Shown piece after piece: positions 1 through 10,130 of a DNA stretch of 64,000 bases. Source of the DNA: Enterobacter ludwigii (GTDB lineage Bacteria; Pseudomonadota; Gammaproteobacteria; Enterobacterales; Enterobacteriaceae); the NCBI RefSeq assembly GCF_001750725.1, contig NZ_CP017279.1, forward strand, positions 930,001 through 994,000, in the 5' to 3' direction. The position numbers were made by a program, and so were the translations under genes. Positions within the stretch are counted from its first letter, which is position 1, and each line of letters opens with the position of its first letter. The notes beneath the pieces are model-generated. The model did no database searches and was not told the DNA's origin. It was given only the letters and a program-made list of their open reading frames with translations.

Positions 1-272
1 AGGTTAATGATGCCCGTGCGTTCGAAAATGCGTTCCTCAGTCTGTTTAGCCAGTTCGTCCCAGAGCGCTTGCGCGCGAAGTACCAGCGGGACATAGCGCT
101 CGCCTTCACCATAGGCATGACGAATGAGGCGAGTATCGCCATGATGGCTTCCCTCTGAATGAGGGGGAAGATGGGCATCTATCATCAGAACCTTGAGGCC
201 AGCCTGAGTGGCATAATATCCGGCGGCAGAACCAACGGAGCCGCTACCAATAATAATCAGATCATATTTCAT
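1..272 (-). CDS. solA: N-methyl-L-tryptophan oxidase, N-terminal part (cut by window edge)
   Basis: SolA is a FAD-dependent oxidase of the monomeric sarcosine oxidase family that demethylates N-methyl-L-tryptophan and releases formaldehyde and H2O2. Only about 90 N-terminal residues are here; the gene continues beyond base 1. The start ATG reads leftward from 272 into [20 protein letters not shown], a GxGxxG dinucleotide-binding fold, followed by the [18 protein letters not shown] segment that is almost identical to E. coli SolA. The neighbour order solA-bssS-dinI-pyrC is the E. coli order, which supports orthology. Nothing can be said about the C-terminal half. Confidence 0.93.
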   Translation of the reverse strand, partial: MKYDLIIIGSGSVGSAAGYYATQAGLKVLMIDAHLPPHSEGSHHGDTRLIRHAYGEGERYVPLVLRAQALWDELAKQTEERIFERTGIIN

Positions 273-346
273 GGGCATCTCTTAAACTAACGCTTTGTTA
301 GCAGAGTAATTAACATCGGGGGCTTATACAAGGGAGAAATAAATAA

Positions 347-363
347 GGCACCCCGAGGGTGCC
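347..363 (-). terminator. Terminator-like hairpin after bssS
   Basis: A perfect 7-bp stem (GGCACCC / GGGTGCC, 3-base loop) lies 25 bp beyond the bssS stop. Read leftward it is followed by a T-rich stretch (TTATTTATTTC), so it can end bssS transcription before solA. Confidence 0.6.
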
Positions 364-388
364 TGTAGAGTGAAAAGTGGGCTAAACG

Positions 389-643
389 CTAATGCCGTTT
401 ATACTCATTTTCCTGGTAGTCGCCAGATTCTATTTTTGCGATGCCTGCTTCCAAAATAGAAATAAACTGACGGGCGACGTCTGTCGTAAGCCACAGCGTC
501 TGTCCAACTTCCGCTTCTTCACGGTTCAGCTGATTTGGGGTCTGGTAGTGCAAACGCAGCATCAGTGCATCGTAGCTGTCTACGGTACTGATATCCCAGC
601 CAACGAGTGGGTGGGTCTGGATGACTTCGCTATTCTTTTCCAT
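389..643 (-). CDS. bssS: Biofilm regulator BssS
   Basis: This is a small cytoplasmic protein of 84 residues, the same length as E. coli BssS, which affects biofilm formation, indole/AI-2 signalling and motility; its biochemical activity is not established. The start was set at MEKNSEVIQTHPLVGWDIST because that matches the family N-terminus; an in-frame ATG four codons upstream (655) is possible. The core LMLRLHYQTPN and the WLTTDVARQFISILEAGIAK block are conserved, while residues 38-47 differ from E. coli. It is a single-gene unit between solA and dinI, with a hairpin terminator downstream. Confidence 0.93.
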   Translation of the reverse strand: MEKNSEVIQTHPLVGWDISTVDSYDALMLRLHYQTPNQLNREEAEVGQTLWLTTDVARQFISILEAGIAKIESGDYQENEYKRH

Positions 644-875
644 TATAACCCCCATAATGCGTGTTAGAAGACAACGACTTCGAGGTTCAATGCATGTTTT
701 TCTGAAGCAACTTCAGTATACAAGTAATAAGGGTTCCTAAGGGAAAAATAAACAGCTAGCAACACATTTTTCTGCTTTTTAGGATTGTTCGAACAATAAA
801 ACACCATGTTGTTCACGATTTTTAAAGAAGTTGCCGAATTAATTTGAACTTTCTGGATTTTCAGGCGAAAAAAAA

Positions 876-891
876 GCCGGGGCGACCCGGC
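876..891 (-). terminator. Rho-independent terminator of dinI
   Basis: GCCGGG / CCCGGC stem with a 4-base loop. Read leftward it is followed by eight Ts (complement of the A run at 868-875). It lies 26 bp after the dinI stop. The opposite flank is also A-rich, so it may work both ways. Confidence 0.85.
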
Positions 892-916
892 AAAAAAACA
901 CAATGAGGGAGCAGTG

Positions 917-1162
917 TTAATCTGTGATGAACCAGTCGTCGGCGCTTTCCCACGTTTCCTGCAGGATTTGGGTGATACGCGCTTTATCTTCTTTCGCGCC
1001 GCCAATGACGGAGAGGTTGTTTGCGGCCGCGTAACGCACCGTTACGGCACCGTCGTTTTCGGGAAAGGTGTTGTTAATACGACGGGATAATTCGCCTGCA
1101 AGCGCATCAAGCGCGCCGGCAGGCAGAACGGTAGTTTTGGCTATGGTGACTTCAATACGCAT
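917..1162 (-). CDS. dinI: DNA damage-inducible protein DinI
   Basis: DinI is an 81-residue SOS protein that binds RecA filaments, stabilises them and modulates LexA/UmuD co-cleavage. The length equals E. coli DinI. Family features visible are the MRIEVTIAKT start, the helix AGALDALAGELSRRI, the VRYAAANNLSVIGG strand and the acidic C-terminal helix ending ETWESADDWFITD, which mimics DNA and contacts RecA. It is transcribed alone from a LexA-controlled promoter just upstream and ends at a strong hairpin terminator, so it should be induced by DNA damage. Confidence 0.97.
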   Translation of the reverse strand: MRIEVTIAKTTVLPAGALDALAGELSRRINNTFPENDGAVTVRYAAANNLSVIGGAKEDKARITQILQETWESADDWFITD

Positions 1163-1183
1163 AAATGCCCCCTGTGTAATATA

Positions 1184-1219
1184 CTGTTTATTTATACAGG
1201 TATATTATCGGTTTGACAA
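1184..1219 (-). promoter_or_regulatory. dinI promoter with overlapping LexA box
   Basis: Read leftward: -35 TTGTCA (1219-1214), 17-bp spacer, -10 TATAAA (1196-1191). A LexA (SOS) box of form CTG-N10-CAG (1184-1199) overlaps the -10 element. The spacing and the overlap are as expected for a LexA-repressed promoter. LexA binding is inferred from the motif. Confidence 0.9.
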
Positions 1220-1236
1220 CAAGGGGCACTGATTTT

Positions 1237-2283
1237 TTAGCGTTTTACCGTCCAGCGAACGGTTTCACCTGCCAGGAATGGGATCAGCGTGTCATCGGTC
1301 AGTGGAATGGCTTCCTCAACCTGGCTCTCTTTACGTTCCAGCTCAATGAAGGTCTCATTGACCGGCAACCCATAAAAACGGGGGCCATTGAGTGAGCAGA
1401 ACGCCTCGAAATGCGGCAGGGCATTCATCTCTTCAAACACGGTTGCATAGCTGGCGAGAGCGGTTGGGGCATTAAAGCAGCCCGCACAGCCGCAGCTTGC
1501 TTCTTTGCGATGACGCGCATGAGGTGCGGAATCCGTGCCCAGAAACGCGCGGGAGAAACCGCTGGCAACCAGTTCGCGCAGCGCCTGCTGGTGAATGTTA
1601 CGCTTGAGGATCGGCAGGCAGTACAGATGTGGACGTACACCGCCAACCAGCATGTGGTTACGGTTAAACATCAAATGCTGTGGCGTGATGGTGGCGGCGA
1701 TAAGCTCGTTACCGTCGCGGACATACTCAGCGGCATCTTTGGTGGTGATGTGCTCGAAGACCACTTTGAGCGCGGGAAGGCGCTGACGCAGGGGCTCCAT
1801 CACGGTGTCGATAAAACGGGCTTCACGGTCAAAGATGTCGATCTCGGCATGCGTGACTTCACCGTGAACCAGCAGCGGCATACCCAGTTTCTGCATGCGC
1901 TCCAGCACCGGCATGATGGCATCAATGCTGGTAACGCCGTGGCTGGAGTTGGTGGTGGCATTGGCCGGGTAAAGTTTCGCAGCGGTGAATACGCCTTCGT
2001 TAAACCCGCGCTCCACTTCGTTTGGATCCAGGGAATCGGTCAGGTAGCAGGTCATCAGCGGGGTGAAATCATGGCCCGCCGGGACGGCATCCAGAATGCG
2101 CTGGCGATACGCCATTGCGGCATCGACGGTGGTGACTGGTGGCACCAGGTTAGGCATGACAATCGCGCGGCCATAAATTTCGCTGGTATAAGGCACGACG
2201 GTTTTGAGCATATCGCCATCGCGCAGATGGATATGCCAGTCGTCAGGGCGGCGGATTTTAAGAACCTGGGGTTGTGCAGTCAT
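1237..2283 (-). CDS. pyrC: Dihydroorotase
   Basis: PyrC catalyses reversible cyclisation of N-carbamoyl-L-aspartate to L-dihydroorotate, the third step of de novo pyrimidine synthesis, in the cytoplasm. It is 348 residues, the exact length of the E. coli class II enzyme. The binuclear zinc site is visible: H17-x-H19 in [10 protein letters not shown], the carboxylated lysine K103 in TAAKLYPA, His ligands in LLVHGEVT and VVFEHITT, and the catalytic Asp in FLGTDSAPH. Expression should be controlled twice: PurR at an operator about 65 bp upstream and CTP-dependent start-site choice through a leader hairpin that covers the ribosome binding site. Confidence 0.98.
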   Translation of the reverse strand: MTAQPQVLKIRRPDDWHIHLRDGDMLKTVVPYTSEIYGRAIVMPNLVPPVTTVDAAMAYRQRILDAVPAGHDFTPLMTCYLTDSLDPNEVERGFNEGVFTAAKLYPANATTNSSHGVTSIDAIMPVLERMQKLGMPLLVHGEVTHAEIDIFDREARFIDTVMEPLRQRLPALKVVFEHITTKDAAEYVRDGNELIAATITPQHLMFNRNHMLVGGVRPHLYCLPILKRNIHQQALRELVASGFSRAFLGTDSAPHARHRKEASCGCAGCFNAPTALASYATVFEEMNALPHFEAFCSLNGPRFYGLPVNETFIELERKESQVEEAIPLTDDTLIPFLAGETVRWTVKR

Positions 2284-2289
2284 GGAAGC

Positions 2290-2335
2290 TCCGGCTTGTC
2301 AGGAATCAGTCATTCGGATGGCTGTTTATGCCGGA
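2290..2335 (-). promoter_or_regulatory. pyrC leader hairpin masking the ribosome binding site
   Basis: In the leftward transcript TCCGGC near the 5' end pairs with GCCGGA, which contains the GGAG Shine-Dalgarno sequence of pyrC. A -10 TATGAT (2346-2341) places transcript starts in or beside the 5' arm. In E. coli and Salmonella, CTP level selects the start base: long transcripts fold and block translation, shorter ones do not. The sequence here preserves all the parts; the regulation itself is inferred. Confidence 0.82.
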
Positions 2336-2347
2336 CACAAATCATAA

Positions 2348-2363
2348 GCGGAAACGTTTTCGT
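2348..2363 (-). promoter_or_regulatory. PurR operator of pyrC
   Basis: The leftward strand reads ACGAAAACGTTTCCGC, a close match to the PurR consensus ANGCAANCGNTTNCNT, directly upstream of the pyrC -10. E. coli pyrC has a PurR site in the same place. Confidence 0.8.
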
Positions 2364-2379
2364 TTGCACACTTTTCCGT

Positions 2380-2403
2380 AAAAAAAAGGGCGCCTCGGCG
2401 CCC
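2380..2403 (-). terminator. Rho-independent terminator of yceB
   Basis: Stem GGGCGCC / GGCGCCC followed leftward by eight Ts, seven bases beyond the yceB stop. It separates yceB from the pyrC control region. Confidence 0.9.
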
Positions 2404-2409
2404 TACGGA

Positions 2410-2970
2410 TTAATCAGTAAAGGGAATAATGATTTCTCCCGGTTTCACCTCTATCCCTTTAGCATACTTTTTCGCAAGCGCTTCACCCTTGCTCTTGTCT
2501 TCACTTAAGACATAGGCTGGCTGCTGATTAAAATAGTTACGCAGAGACTGATTCAGATAAGGCATCAGGGTTTGCAGCACAGATTTCATCTTGTCCGGCG
2601 TGACTTCCGCATCGACAACTTCCATCTCCTGCAGGTAAATAGCCCCTTTCTCTTTGTTAAAGACCGGCAGCGCTTTCAGCTTCAGCTTGATATTGGCTTT
2701 CTGGTTGCCGAAGAGGGAGGTCATATCGAGGTTTGCATCCCCGTTCAGCGTCACTTTGTTTGGCTCTTCACGTCCTATCTGGCTGGTCAGGTTACTGAGG
2801 ACGATATGCGCATCTGCAAGCCCGGGCACGCCGATGTCTTTTGAAAAGTTGTTATGTTTTTCCAGCGCCTGATTAATTTCCTGTTCACTGACGGTGTATT
2901 GCGTAAGCTGGTTACAGCCCACCAGCAGACCGCTGACAATGAATGCAGCGGCAATGACAATTTTCTTCAT
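2410..2970 (-). CDS. yceB: Outer-membrane lipoprotein YceB (DUF1439)
   Basis: This is a 186-residue lipoprotein of unknown biochemical role. The signal peptide MKKIVIAAAFIVSGLLVGC ends in a lipobox with the lipidated Cys at position 19; +2 is Asn, so sorting to the outer membrane by the Lol system is expected. The rest is a DUF1439 domain with the highly conserved stretches QYTVSEQEINQALEKH and NYFNQQPAYVL, similar to E. coli YceB in length and sequence. The start at 2970 has a GAGGAAC ribosome site five bases upstream; an ATG four codons earlier is less likely. In E. coli grxB lies next upstream, but it is absent here. Confidence 0.93.
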   Translation of the reverse strand: MKKIVIAAAFIVSGLLVGCNQLTQYTVSEQEINQALEKHNNFSKDIGVPGLADAHIVLSNLTSQIGREEPNKVTLNGDANLDMTSLFGNQKANIKLKLKALPVFNKEKGAIYLQEMEVVDAEVTPDKMKSVLQTLMPYLNQSLRNYFNQQPAYVLSEDKSKGEALAKKYAKGIEVKPGEIIIPFTD

Positions 2971-3063
2971 AGTGTTCCTCAACGAAAAATCGGCGCTTCT
3001 GTCCTGTTACGTCAGTATGTCAGTGTGAAATGGCAGAAACCAGCAGAAAAAACTGAGAAGTGA

Positions 3064-3083
3064 GGCGGGAGGGACCTCCCGCC
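3064..3083 (-). terminator. Hairpin terminator of mdtH
   Basis: A 9-bp GC-rich perfect stem (GGCGGGAGG / CCTCCCGCC, 2-base loop) 11 bp after the mdtH stop. The T run comes late (about 12 bases downstream), so efficiency is uncertain. Confidence 0.6.
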
Positions 3084-3094
3084 AGAGGGAAGGG

Positions 3095-4303
3095 CTACGC
3101 GCCCGGTTCGAGCATGCCGCTTGCGCTGCGCTTCTGGCTGAACTGCCACCAGAGGGCCAGCAGCGTCATAAAGCCCACCGCGCCGAGCATCATCCACGGC
3201 AGTTCCGGTTGATTCAGCGCTTTGCCTGCATCAAACAGCCAGCCGCCGCCGGCGTAACCCAAAGCCCCACCAAAGGCCAGACCGAGTCGGCTGAACCCCA
3301 TATAGCTGCCGCGGGCACGCGCATCTGCAAGCGAGGCGCTCAGCGTCTCACGAGCCGGCTCGGCGATGATAGAGCCGATATAGAAGGTGCAAATCAGCGT
3401 AAACAGCTGCTGGAGAGAATTCACCAGACCGATGGGCATCATGCTCAGCGTCATTAAAAACAGCCCGGCCATCAGACGATGCTCCAGGCGAAAACGCCGT
3501 TCACTCCAGCGGGCAATCGGATAGAGCAGCGTCAGCGAAAGCGCGGCTTCGATGGCGTACATCCATTTCACGGCGGCCGGGGTTCCCGCAATATCATTGA
3601 CCATGATAGGCAGCATCAGCATCACCTGCACGGCAAGCATGTAGTAACCCGTCAGGGTCAATACGTAGGTGACAAAACGTTTGTCGTGCAGGACGCGGCC
3701 CAGCCCTTCGCGTACCGGCGCTTTCACCGTTGACAATTTCCATGCTGGCAGATACAGGCCATTAAAGAGGGCGCACAGAATAAAGAGCACCGCGCCAGCC
3801 GCGCAGACCAGACGGAAATCGTACTGCAGCAACCAGCTCCCCAGAAGCGCGCCAATTACCGCGCCCGCGCTGTCCTGCATCATCAAAATCGAGAAGAAAC
3901 GTCCGCGGTGCTGCGGGCGAATTAACTTCACCACCAGCGCGGTGCGCGGCGGGTCAAACAGGGTTCCGCCGATCCCGGAGAGAAAGCAGGAGAACCACAG
4001 AAGCCAGGGCTCATGGGCAACCGCCATCGTGGCAAAGCCTGCCGCACGAAGCAGCATACCGGTCACAATCATCGGTTTCGCGCCAAAGCGGTCAGCAATG
4101 GCACCGCCAAACACCCCAAGGCCTTGCTGGACAAACTGGCGTAAACCCAGCGCGATGCCAACCATCAGCGCCGCCCAGCCCATTTGATCGACAAAGCGGA
4201 TCGAGATAAGAGGAAACACGACAAAAAAGCCGAGCACGACCAGCATGTTATCGACTAGCAGGAAATATTTACCCAGGCTCCTCGCCTGTGATACGCGGGA
4301 CAT
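3095..4303 (-). CDS. mdtH: MFS multidrug exporter MdtH
   Basis: MdtH is a 12-segment inner-membrane major facilitator antiporter; overproduction of the E. coli protein gives fluoroquinolone (norfloxacin, enoxacin) resistance. It has 402 residues, the family length. The N-terminus [20 protein letters not shown], the TM2-TM3 loop motif A version [12 protein letters not shown], and [20 protein letters not shown] in TM4-5 are characteristic. The start is backed by GGAGGGAAA just upstream. It is divergent from rimJ as in E. coli. Physiological substrate is unknown. Confidence 0.95.
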   Translation of the reverse strand: MSRVSQARSLGKYFLLVDNMLVVLGFFVVFPLISIRFVDQMGWAALMVGIALGLRQFVQQGLGVFGGAIADRFGAKPMIVTGMLLRAAGFATMAVAHEPWLLWFSCFLSGIGGTLFDPPRTALVVKLIRPQHRGRFFSILMMQDSAGAVIGALLGSWLLQYDFRLVCAAGAVLFILCALFNGLYLPAWKLSTVKAPVREGLGRVLHDKRFVTYVLTLTGYYMLAVQVMLMLPIMVNDIAGTPAAVKWMYAIEAALSLTLLYPIARWSERRFRLEHRLMAGLFLMTLSMMPIGLVNSLQQLFTLICTFYIGSIIAEPARETLSASLADARARGSYMGFSRLGLAFGGALGYAGGGWLFDAGKALNQPELPWMMLGAVGFMTLLALWWQFSQKRSASGMLEPGA

Positions 4304-4467
4304 TTTCCCTCCAGGGAAAACAGGATGGTGAGCACGCTAACATTCTGCGGGGTTACTGCGCGTTTTCCCACCCCTGGGCGTGACAATATTTTTTTATCAA
4401 AAGAGCGCTTTGATAGAGAGTTCTCATCGAAAAATGTGAAAAGAGGTCAAAATGGTATGTCACTGTT

Positions 4468-4496
4468 TTCACAGACGGCGCAGGCACAGGTATAGT
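4468..4496 (+). promoter_or_regulatory. Sigma-70 promoter of rimJ
   Basis: -35 TTCACA (4468-4473), 17-bp spacer, -10 TATAGT (4491-4496), 44 bp before the rimJ ATG. It is the best sigma-70 match in the mdtH-rimJ divergent gap; start site not verified. Confidence 0.7.
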
Positions 4497-4539
4497 AAAG
4501 CTAATGGGTCAGCAGAAGTGACGGGAAGGAGTGGTATCG

Positions 4540-5124
4540 ATGTTTGGCTATCGCAGTAATGTGCCAAAAGTGCGTCTGACAACGGACAGGCTGGTCGTTC
4601 GTCTGGTGCATGAGCGTGATGCCTGGCGTCTGGCGGATTATTACGCCGAGAATCGCCAGTTTTTAAAACCCTGGGAACCCGTTCGGGATGAGAGCCATTG
4701 TTACCCATCCGGCTGGCAGGCGCGCCTCAGTATGATTGCGGAATTTCATAAGCAGGGAAGTGCGTTTTATTTTGCGCTGCTGGATCCCGAAGAAAAAGAG
4801 ATTATCGGCATCGCCAACTTTTCAAACGTCGTGCGCGGATCGTTTCACGCCTGCTACCTCGGCTACTCCATCGGTCAGAAATGGCAGGGGCAGGGGCTGA
4901 TGTATGAAGCATTAACGGTGGCGATCCGTTATATGCAACGCACGCAACATATCCATCGTATTATGGCGAACTATATGCCGCATAATCAGCGCAGCGGTAA
5001 TTTGCTGGCGCGTTTAGGGTTTGAGAAAGAGGGTTACGCCAAAGACTATCTGCTGATAGATGGAGAATGGCGCGACCATGTCCTCACTGCATTAACCACC
5101 CGGGACTGGACAGCGGGTCGCTAA
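4540..5124 (+). CDS. rimJ: Ribosomal protein S5 alanine N-acetyltransferase
   Basis: RimJ transfers an acetyl group from acetyl-CoA to the N-terminal Ala of ribosomal protein S5 and also associates with pre-30S particles as an assembly factor. It is 194 residues, as in E. coli. A GNAT fold is visible: TDRLVVRLV, the [19 protein letters not shown] acetyl-CoA loop (motif A, about residues 109-127) and [12 protein letters not shown] (motif B). The ATG at 4540 sits eight bases after AAGGAG; a GTG three codons earlier is in frame but badly placed. yceH follows after nine bases and mviM after two more, so the three are probably co-transcribed. Confidence 0.97.
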   Translation: MFGYRSNVPKVRLTTDRLVVRLVHERDAWRLADYYAENRQFLKPWEPVRDESHCYPSGWQARLSMIAEFHKQGSAFYFALLDPEEKEIIGIANFSNVVRGSFHACYLGYSIGQKWQGQGLMYEALTVAIRYMQRTQHIHRIMANYMPHNQRSGNLLARLGFEKEGYAKDYLLIDGEWRDHVLTALTTRDWTAGR

Positions 5125-5133
5125 GGAGAAGAG

Positions 5134-5784
5134 ATGAAATATCAGTTAAGCGGTGCAGAAGCGCGCGTCGTCGGATGCCTGCTGGAAAAACAGGTCACGA
5201 CGCCGGAGCAATATCCGCTCTCTGTCAACGCCGTCATGATGGCCTGCAACCAAAAGACCAACCGCGAGCCGGTAATGAACCTCAGCGAGCATGACGTTCA
5301 GGATGTGCTGGATGAACTGGTGAAACGCCATTATCTGCGCACCGTCAGCGGCTTCGGAAACCGCGTCACCAAGTACGAACAACGTTTTTGTAATTCCGAA
5401 TTCGGCGACCTGAAGTTGAGCGCCGCGGAAGTGGCGGTGATCACGACCCTTTTACTGCGCGGGGCACAAACTCCCGGCGAGCTGCGCACACGGGCTTCCC
5501 GTATGCATGAGTTTGCGGATATGCAGGAAGTGGAACAAACCCTGGAAGGGCTTGCAACCCGCGAGGATGGCCCTTACGTGGTGCGTCTGGCACGCGAACC
5601 GGGCAAGCGTGAGAGCCGCTATATGCATCTCTTCAGTGGCGAGGTGGATACCGCGACGCTGGCAACGGAACAAGAGTCCACTGTTGTCAGCGGCAACCTG
5701 ACGGCGCGCGTGGATGCGCTGGAAGAGGAGGTCGCTGGGCTGAAGCAGCGCCTGGACGCACTGCTGGCACATTTGGGAGATTAA
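5134..5784 (+). CDS. yceH: DUF480 family protein YceH
   Basis: YceH is a soluble protein of unknown function with two winged-helix-like DUF480 repeats. It has 216 residues (E. coli 215). The conserved N-terminus [22 protein letters not shown] and the second repeat [24 protein letters not shown] are clear, and the C-terminal 30 residues ([22 protein letters not shown]) form a likely coiled coil. It sits between rimJ and mviM, nine and two bases away. A DNA-binding role is suggested only by fold class. Confidence 0.93.
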   Translation: MKYQLSGAEARVVGCLLEKQVTTPEQYPLSVNAVMMACNQKTNREPVMNLSEHDVQDVLDELVKRHYLRTVSGFGNRVTKYEQRFCNSEFGDLKLSAAEVAVITTLLLRGAQTPGELRTRASRMHEFADMQEVEQTLEGLATREDGPYVVRLAREPGKRESRYMHLFSGEVDTATLATEQESTVVSGNLTARVDALEEEVAGLKQRLDALLAHLGD

Positions 5785-5786
5785 CA

Positions 5787-6710
5787 GTGAAAAAATTACG
5801 TGTAGGCGTGGTGGGGCTTGGCGGTATTGCGCAGAAAGCCTGGTTACCGGTATTAGGCGCGGCAACGGACTGGACGCTTCAGGGCGCGTGGTCACCTACC
5901 CGCGAGAAGGCTGAACGCATCTGCGCAACCTGGCGGATACCATACGCCGCTTCGCTGTCTGATCTTGCCCGCGAGTGCGATGCGGTATTTGTGCATACCT
6001 CAACGGCAACGCACTATCAGGTGGTCAGCGAACTGCTGAATGCCGGTGTTCACGTCTGTGTGGATAAGCCCCTGGCGGAGAACGTTCAGGATGCCGAGCG
6101 ACTGATAGAGCTGGCGGCACGCAAGAACCTGACGCTGATGGTGGGCTTTAACCGCCGCTTCGCTCCGCTTTATCAGCAACTGAAGGCACAGCCGGGCGCG
6201 CTGGCCTCTCTGAGGATGGATAAACACCGTACCGACAGCGTCGGGCCAAACGATCTGCGCTTTACGCTTCTCGATGATTATCTGCACGTGGTGGACACGG
6301 CGCTCTGGCTGACAAACGGCCAGGCTCAGCTGAAAAGCGGGACCCTGATGACCAACGATCTGGGCGAGATGGTCTACGCCGAGCACCACTTTGCGCTGGA
6401 ACATCTGCAGGTGACCACCACCATGCATCGTCGTGCGGGCAGTCAGCGGGAGTTCGTCCAGGCCGTCACTGACGGTGCGCTGTATGACATCACCGACATG
6501 CGGGAGTGGCGTGAAGAGAAGGGCAACGGTGTGGTCACGCTTCCGGCGCCGGGCTGGCAGAGCACTCTGGAGCAACGCGGCTTCGCGGGATGCGCCCGTC
6601 ACTTCATTAGCTGCGTGCAAAATCAGACGGTTCCGGAAACCGCCGGTGAACAGGCCATCATGGCGCAACGCATCGTGGAACGACTCTGGCGAGAGGCCAT
6701 GAGTGAATAA
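5787..6710 (+). CDS. mviM: Gfo/Idh/MocA-family oxidoreductase MviM
   Basis: This is a predicted NAD(P)-dependent oxidoreductase of 307 residues; the substrate is unknown. The Rossmann motif GVVGLGGIAQKAW (about 7-19), the family's (E/D)KP motif in HVCVDKPLAENVQDAE (about 89-104) and LTLMVGFNRRFAP are visible, so the fold and cofactor class are safe. Start is GTG, two bases after the yceH stop, matching the usual N-terminus MKKLRVGVVG. The name comes from its place before mviN (murJ); no role in virulence or peptidoglycan is shown. Confidence 0.93.
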   Translation: MKKLRVGVVGLGGIAQKAWLPVLGAATDWTLQGAWSPTREKAERICATWRIPYAASLSDLARECDAVFVHTSTATHYQVVSELLNAGVHVCVDKPLAENVQDAERLIELAARKNLTLMVGFNRRFAPLYQQLKAQPGALASLRMDKHRTDSVGPNDLRFTLLDDYLHVVDTALWLTNGQAQLKSGTLMTNDLGEMVYAEHHFALEHLQVTTTMHRRAGSQREFVQAVTDGALYDITDMREWREEKGNGVVTLPAPGWQSTLEQRGFAGCARHFISCVQNQTVPETAGEQAIMAQRIVERLWREAMSE

Positions 6711-6760
6711 CCCTCTGTAACATCTGCCGATAGTAATTCCCTTAAATCCGGGTAGACTAA

Positions 6761-8437
<1,677 letters not shown>

Positions 8438-8446
8438 ACGCCAAAA

Positions 8447-8472
8447 GGGGAGTTCACCTTATGGTGCTCCCC
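8447..8472. terminator. Terminator between convergent murJ and flgN
   Basis: GGGGAG..CACC-TTAT-GGTG-CTCCCC forms a long hairpin between the two convergent stops. Leftward it is followed by TTTT, so it best serves flgAMN; rightward there is no clean T run. Confidence 0.75.
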
Positions 8473-8496
8473 ACTGCTTGATTTGTCGCTTATGCT

Positions 8497-8922
8497 TCAA
8501 ATCGAAATCTTTTTCCCGCCCGTAATACGTGCCGTCGCTGTCTGGCCATCCGCACCGTACAGCCCGGTTTCTTTATGCGGTTTTAACACCTCAAGCGCTT
8601 GCTGATTACGCTCTATCTGACCTTCAAGCAGCCAGCCGTTATGCTGGTTGAGATCGCGAAGGTGCTGGGTTTTTTCTGTAATAGTCTGCCAGCGCTCAAC
8701 GATATCGTCGTTAGCACTGCGCTTAGGATCCTGCTCAGCGCGACGTTGCTGCTCAAGGTAATCCAGCGTCGCCAGAAGCGAGCTTTTGTCTTCAGTAATA
8801 CGCTGCAACGCGCTGCCGTTGATGTGACCGGAAGAGAGGTGCTGTTGCTCAGCGTCCATTACCGTTTTCAGGTCGTTCAGGACAACCGTCATTTGATCCA
8901 GTATTTCTGACAGTCGACTCAT
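8497..8922 (-). CDS. flgN: Flagellar type III export chaperone FlgN
   Basis: FlgN is a cytosolic chaperone for the hook-filament junction proteins FlgK and FlgL and delivers them to the export gate; in Salmonella it also affects flgM translation. It has 141 residues (E. coli 138). The sequence is almost entirely helical with heptads in MSRLSEILDQMTVVLNDLKTV and a C-terminal region (WLLEGQIERNQQALEVLKP) that binds cargo. It lies four bases after flgM and is the last gene of flgAMN, ending at the hairpin at 8447-8472. Confidence 0.95.
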   Translation of the reverse strand: MSRLSEILDQMTVVLNDLKTVMDAEQQHLSSGHINGSALQRITEDKSSLLATLDYLEQQRRAEQDPKRSANDDIVERWQTITEKTQHLRDLNQHNGWLLEGQIERNQQALEVLKPHKETGLYGADGQTATARITGGKKISI

Positions 8923-8926
8923 ACGG

Positions 8927-9220
8927 TTAGTTACTCTGTAAGAAACTCTGCGCTTCCTGAATCAGGGCGTCAGCAATTTTGCTGGTGTCCATTTTCAGCT
9001 CGCCGTTACGAATAGCCGTTTTCAGCGCTTCAACGCGTTCCATGTTGATATCGTTGCCGCCTGGCTGCATCAGTTTTGCCTGGGCATCGCTCAGGGTTAC
9101 GCTGGTGCTGTTAGACGTTGACGGTTTTTCCAGACGCGTTTTCTGCGGCGTAGCGTCATTCGTTTCGCGAGGTTGTACAGCGCTTACCGGCTTCAGGGCT
9201 GATGTACGATCAATGCTCAT
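8927..9220 (-). CDS. flgM: Anti-sigma-28 factor FlgM
   Basis: FlgM binds sigma-28 (FliA) and holds back late flagellar genes until the hook-basal body is complete, when it is exported. It has 97 residues, as in E. coli. The N-terminal half is polar and probably disordered (export signal); the C-terminal half [12 protein letters not shown]...[38 protein letters not shown] (about residues 41-95) is the sigma-binding helical region. It is transcribed with flgA from the FlhDC-dependent promoter and from its own perfect sigma-28 promoter at 9281-9307. Confidence 0.97.
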   Translation of the reverse strand: MSIDRTSALKPVSAVQPRETNDATPQKTRLEKPSTSNSTSVTLSDAQAKLMQPGGNDINMERVEALKTAIRNGELKMDTSKIADALIQEAQSFLQSN

Positions 9221-9280
9221 AGTGTTGTCCTCATCGAGGGTTCGCGGCGTTGGCGCCTGACATCATCAATAGTTGAATAT

Positions 9281-9307
9281 TTATCGGCAGCTGCAGCGAA
9301 ATCTTTA
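9281..9307 (-). promoter_or_regulatory. Sigma-28 promoter of flgM
   Basis: Read leftward: TAAA (9307-9304), exactly 15 bp, GCCGATAA (9288-9281), a perfect match to the FliA consensus. It lies between the flgA stop and flgM, so flgMN are class 3 as well as class 2 genes. Confidence 0.95.
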
Positions 9308-9313
9308 AAAAGA

Positions 9314-9973
9314 TTATAGGTTAATCAGAATATTCCCATCAGAATCGACGGTTCCGCTAACCACCTGCCCTGAAGACATTCTGACGCGGGCATTTTGCGC
9401 TACCGCGGCATTGTTTAACGCTTTCCCTTCACTGTTGATACTGAAGCCATCTCCATTGGCCACCACCATCACCTGCTGACCCGCCTTGACGCGCCACGCC
9501 TGGCGCAGCATAGACAGCTGTATCGGCTGGCCTGGTGCGACATCACGCAGGCTGACGGCGTCCTGCGCCTGGTTAATTTCAAGCATTGCCCGTGGCGGCA
9601 GCTGATCCAGACGGCCACGTTTCAACGTCACGCTATTGGCCTGCAGTGCGGTACCCCGGGCAATGGGGACAGCGGCGACAACATAATTGCCTGTCGCCTG
9701 GACTGCAACCTGTAAATACCGTTTTTCGTTGGCGCAGCGTGCCAGCACGTTCACGTTTCCCCACAGTCTGGTGGTGCCGGTCACGGTAAATGACGGCTGC
9801 TCACAGGATGGATAAAGATTGGGTGGCGTGCGTACCGTGACGACAACTTCATCGCTAAAGCCCGCCAGCTTCTGGGCAAAAAAGGTGTTTAGCTGATCCT
9901 GTAAACCATCCGCCTGCACCAGGGGGCTAAAAAGCAAGAAAGTTGCCATCAGGCCACGTTTTAACGTTTGCAT
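9314..9973 (-). CDS. flgA: P-ring assembly chaperone FlgA
   Basis: FlgA is a periplasmic chaperone that helps FlgI polymerise into the P-ring around the rod. It has 219 residues, as in E. coli. A Sec signal peptide (MQTLKRGLMATFLLFSPLVQA, cleavage about residue 21) is followed by two Cys in YPSCEQ and LARCANEKRY (likely disulfide) and the conserved SAF-domain C-terminus QAWRVKAGQQVMVVANGDGF and GQVVSGTVDSDGNILINL. The ATG at 9973 gives the family length; an ATG four codons earlier is also in frame. It diverges from flgB across the FlhD4C2 site. Confidence 0.95.
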   Translation of the reverse strand: MQTLKRGLMATFLLFSPLVQADGLQDQLNTFFAQKLAGFSDEVVVTVRTPPNLYPSCEQPSFTVTGTTRLWGNVNVLARCANEKRYLQVAVQATGNYVVAAVPIARGTALQANSVTLKRGRLDQLPPRAMLEINQAQDAVSLRDVAPGQPIQLSMLRQAWRVKAGQQVMVVANGDGFSINSEGKALNNAAVAQNARVRMSSGQVVSGTVDSDGNILINL

Positions 9974-10029
9974 CGCAAGTTCCACCGTTTCCAGAATTGA
10001 GTGAATTCTACCTGCAGTGGTTTTTCATC

Positions 10030-10071
10030 AACGCAATAAATAGCGACGCATTTTGCGCTTATTCCGTCGAT
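10030..10071. promoter_or_regulatory. FlhD4C2 binding site between flgA and flgB
   Basis: Left half AACGCAATAAATAGCG (10030-10045) matches the FlhDC half-site AA(C/T)GC-N3-AAATAGCG exactly. The inverted right half CGCTTATTCCGTCGAT (10056-10071) follows after 10 bp. This is the class 2 activation site for the divergent flgAMN and flgB-J operons. Confidence 0.88.
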
Positions 10072-10130
10072 AAGGCGGATGGGTTGAGATTTAAGCTGTG
10101 AACTGAAATTTTGCCATCAGCGGAGGAGAC

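Noticed and set aside
664..1005. 113-codon minus-strand frame overlapping the dinI end
   Set aside because: Crosses the dinI terminator and an AT-rich gap; no ribosome site or domain.
1411..2508. Long plus-strand frame opposite pyrC (365 codons)
   Set aside because: Antisense shadow of pyrC and yceB, with no known domain; the minus-strand gene is unambiguous.
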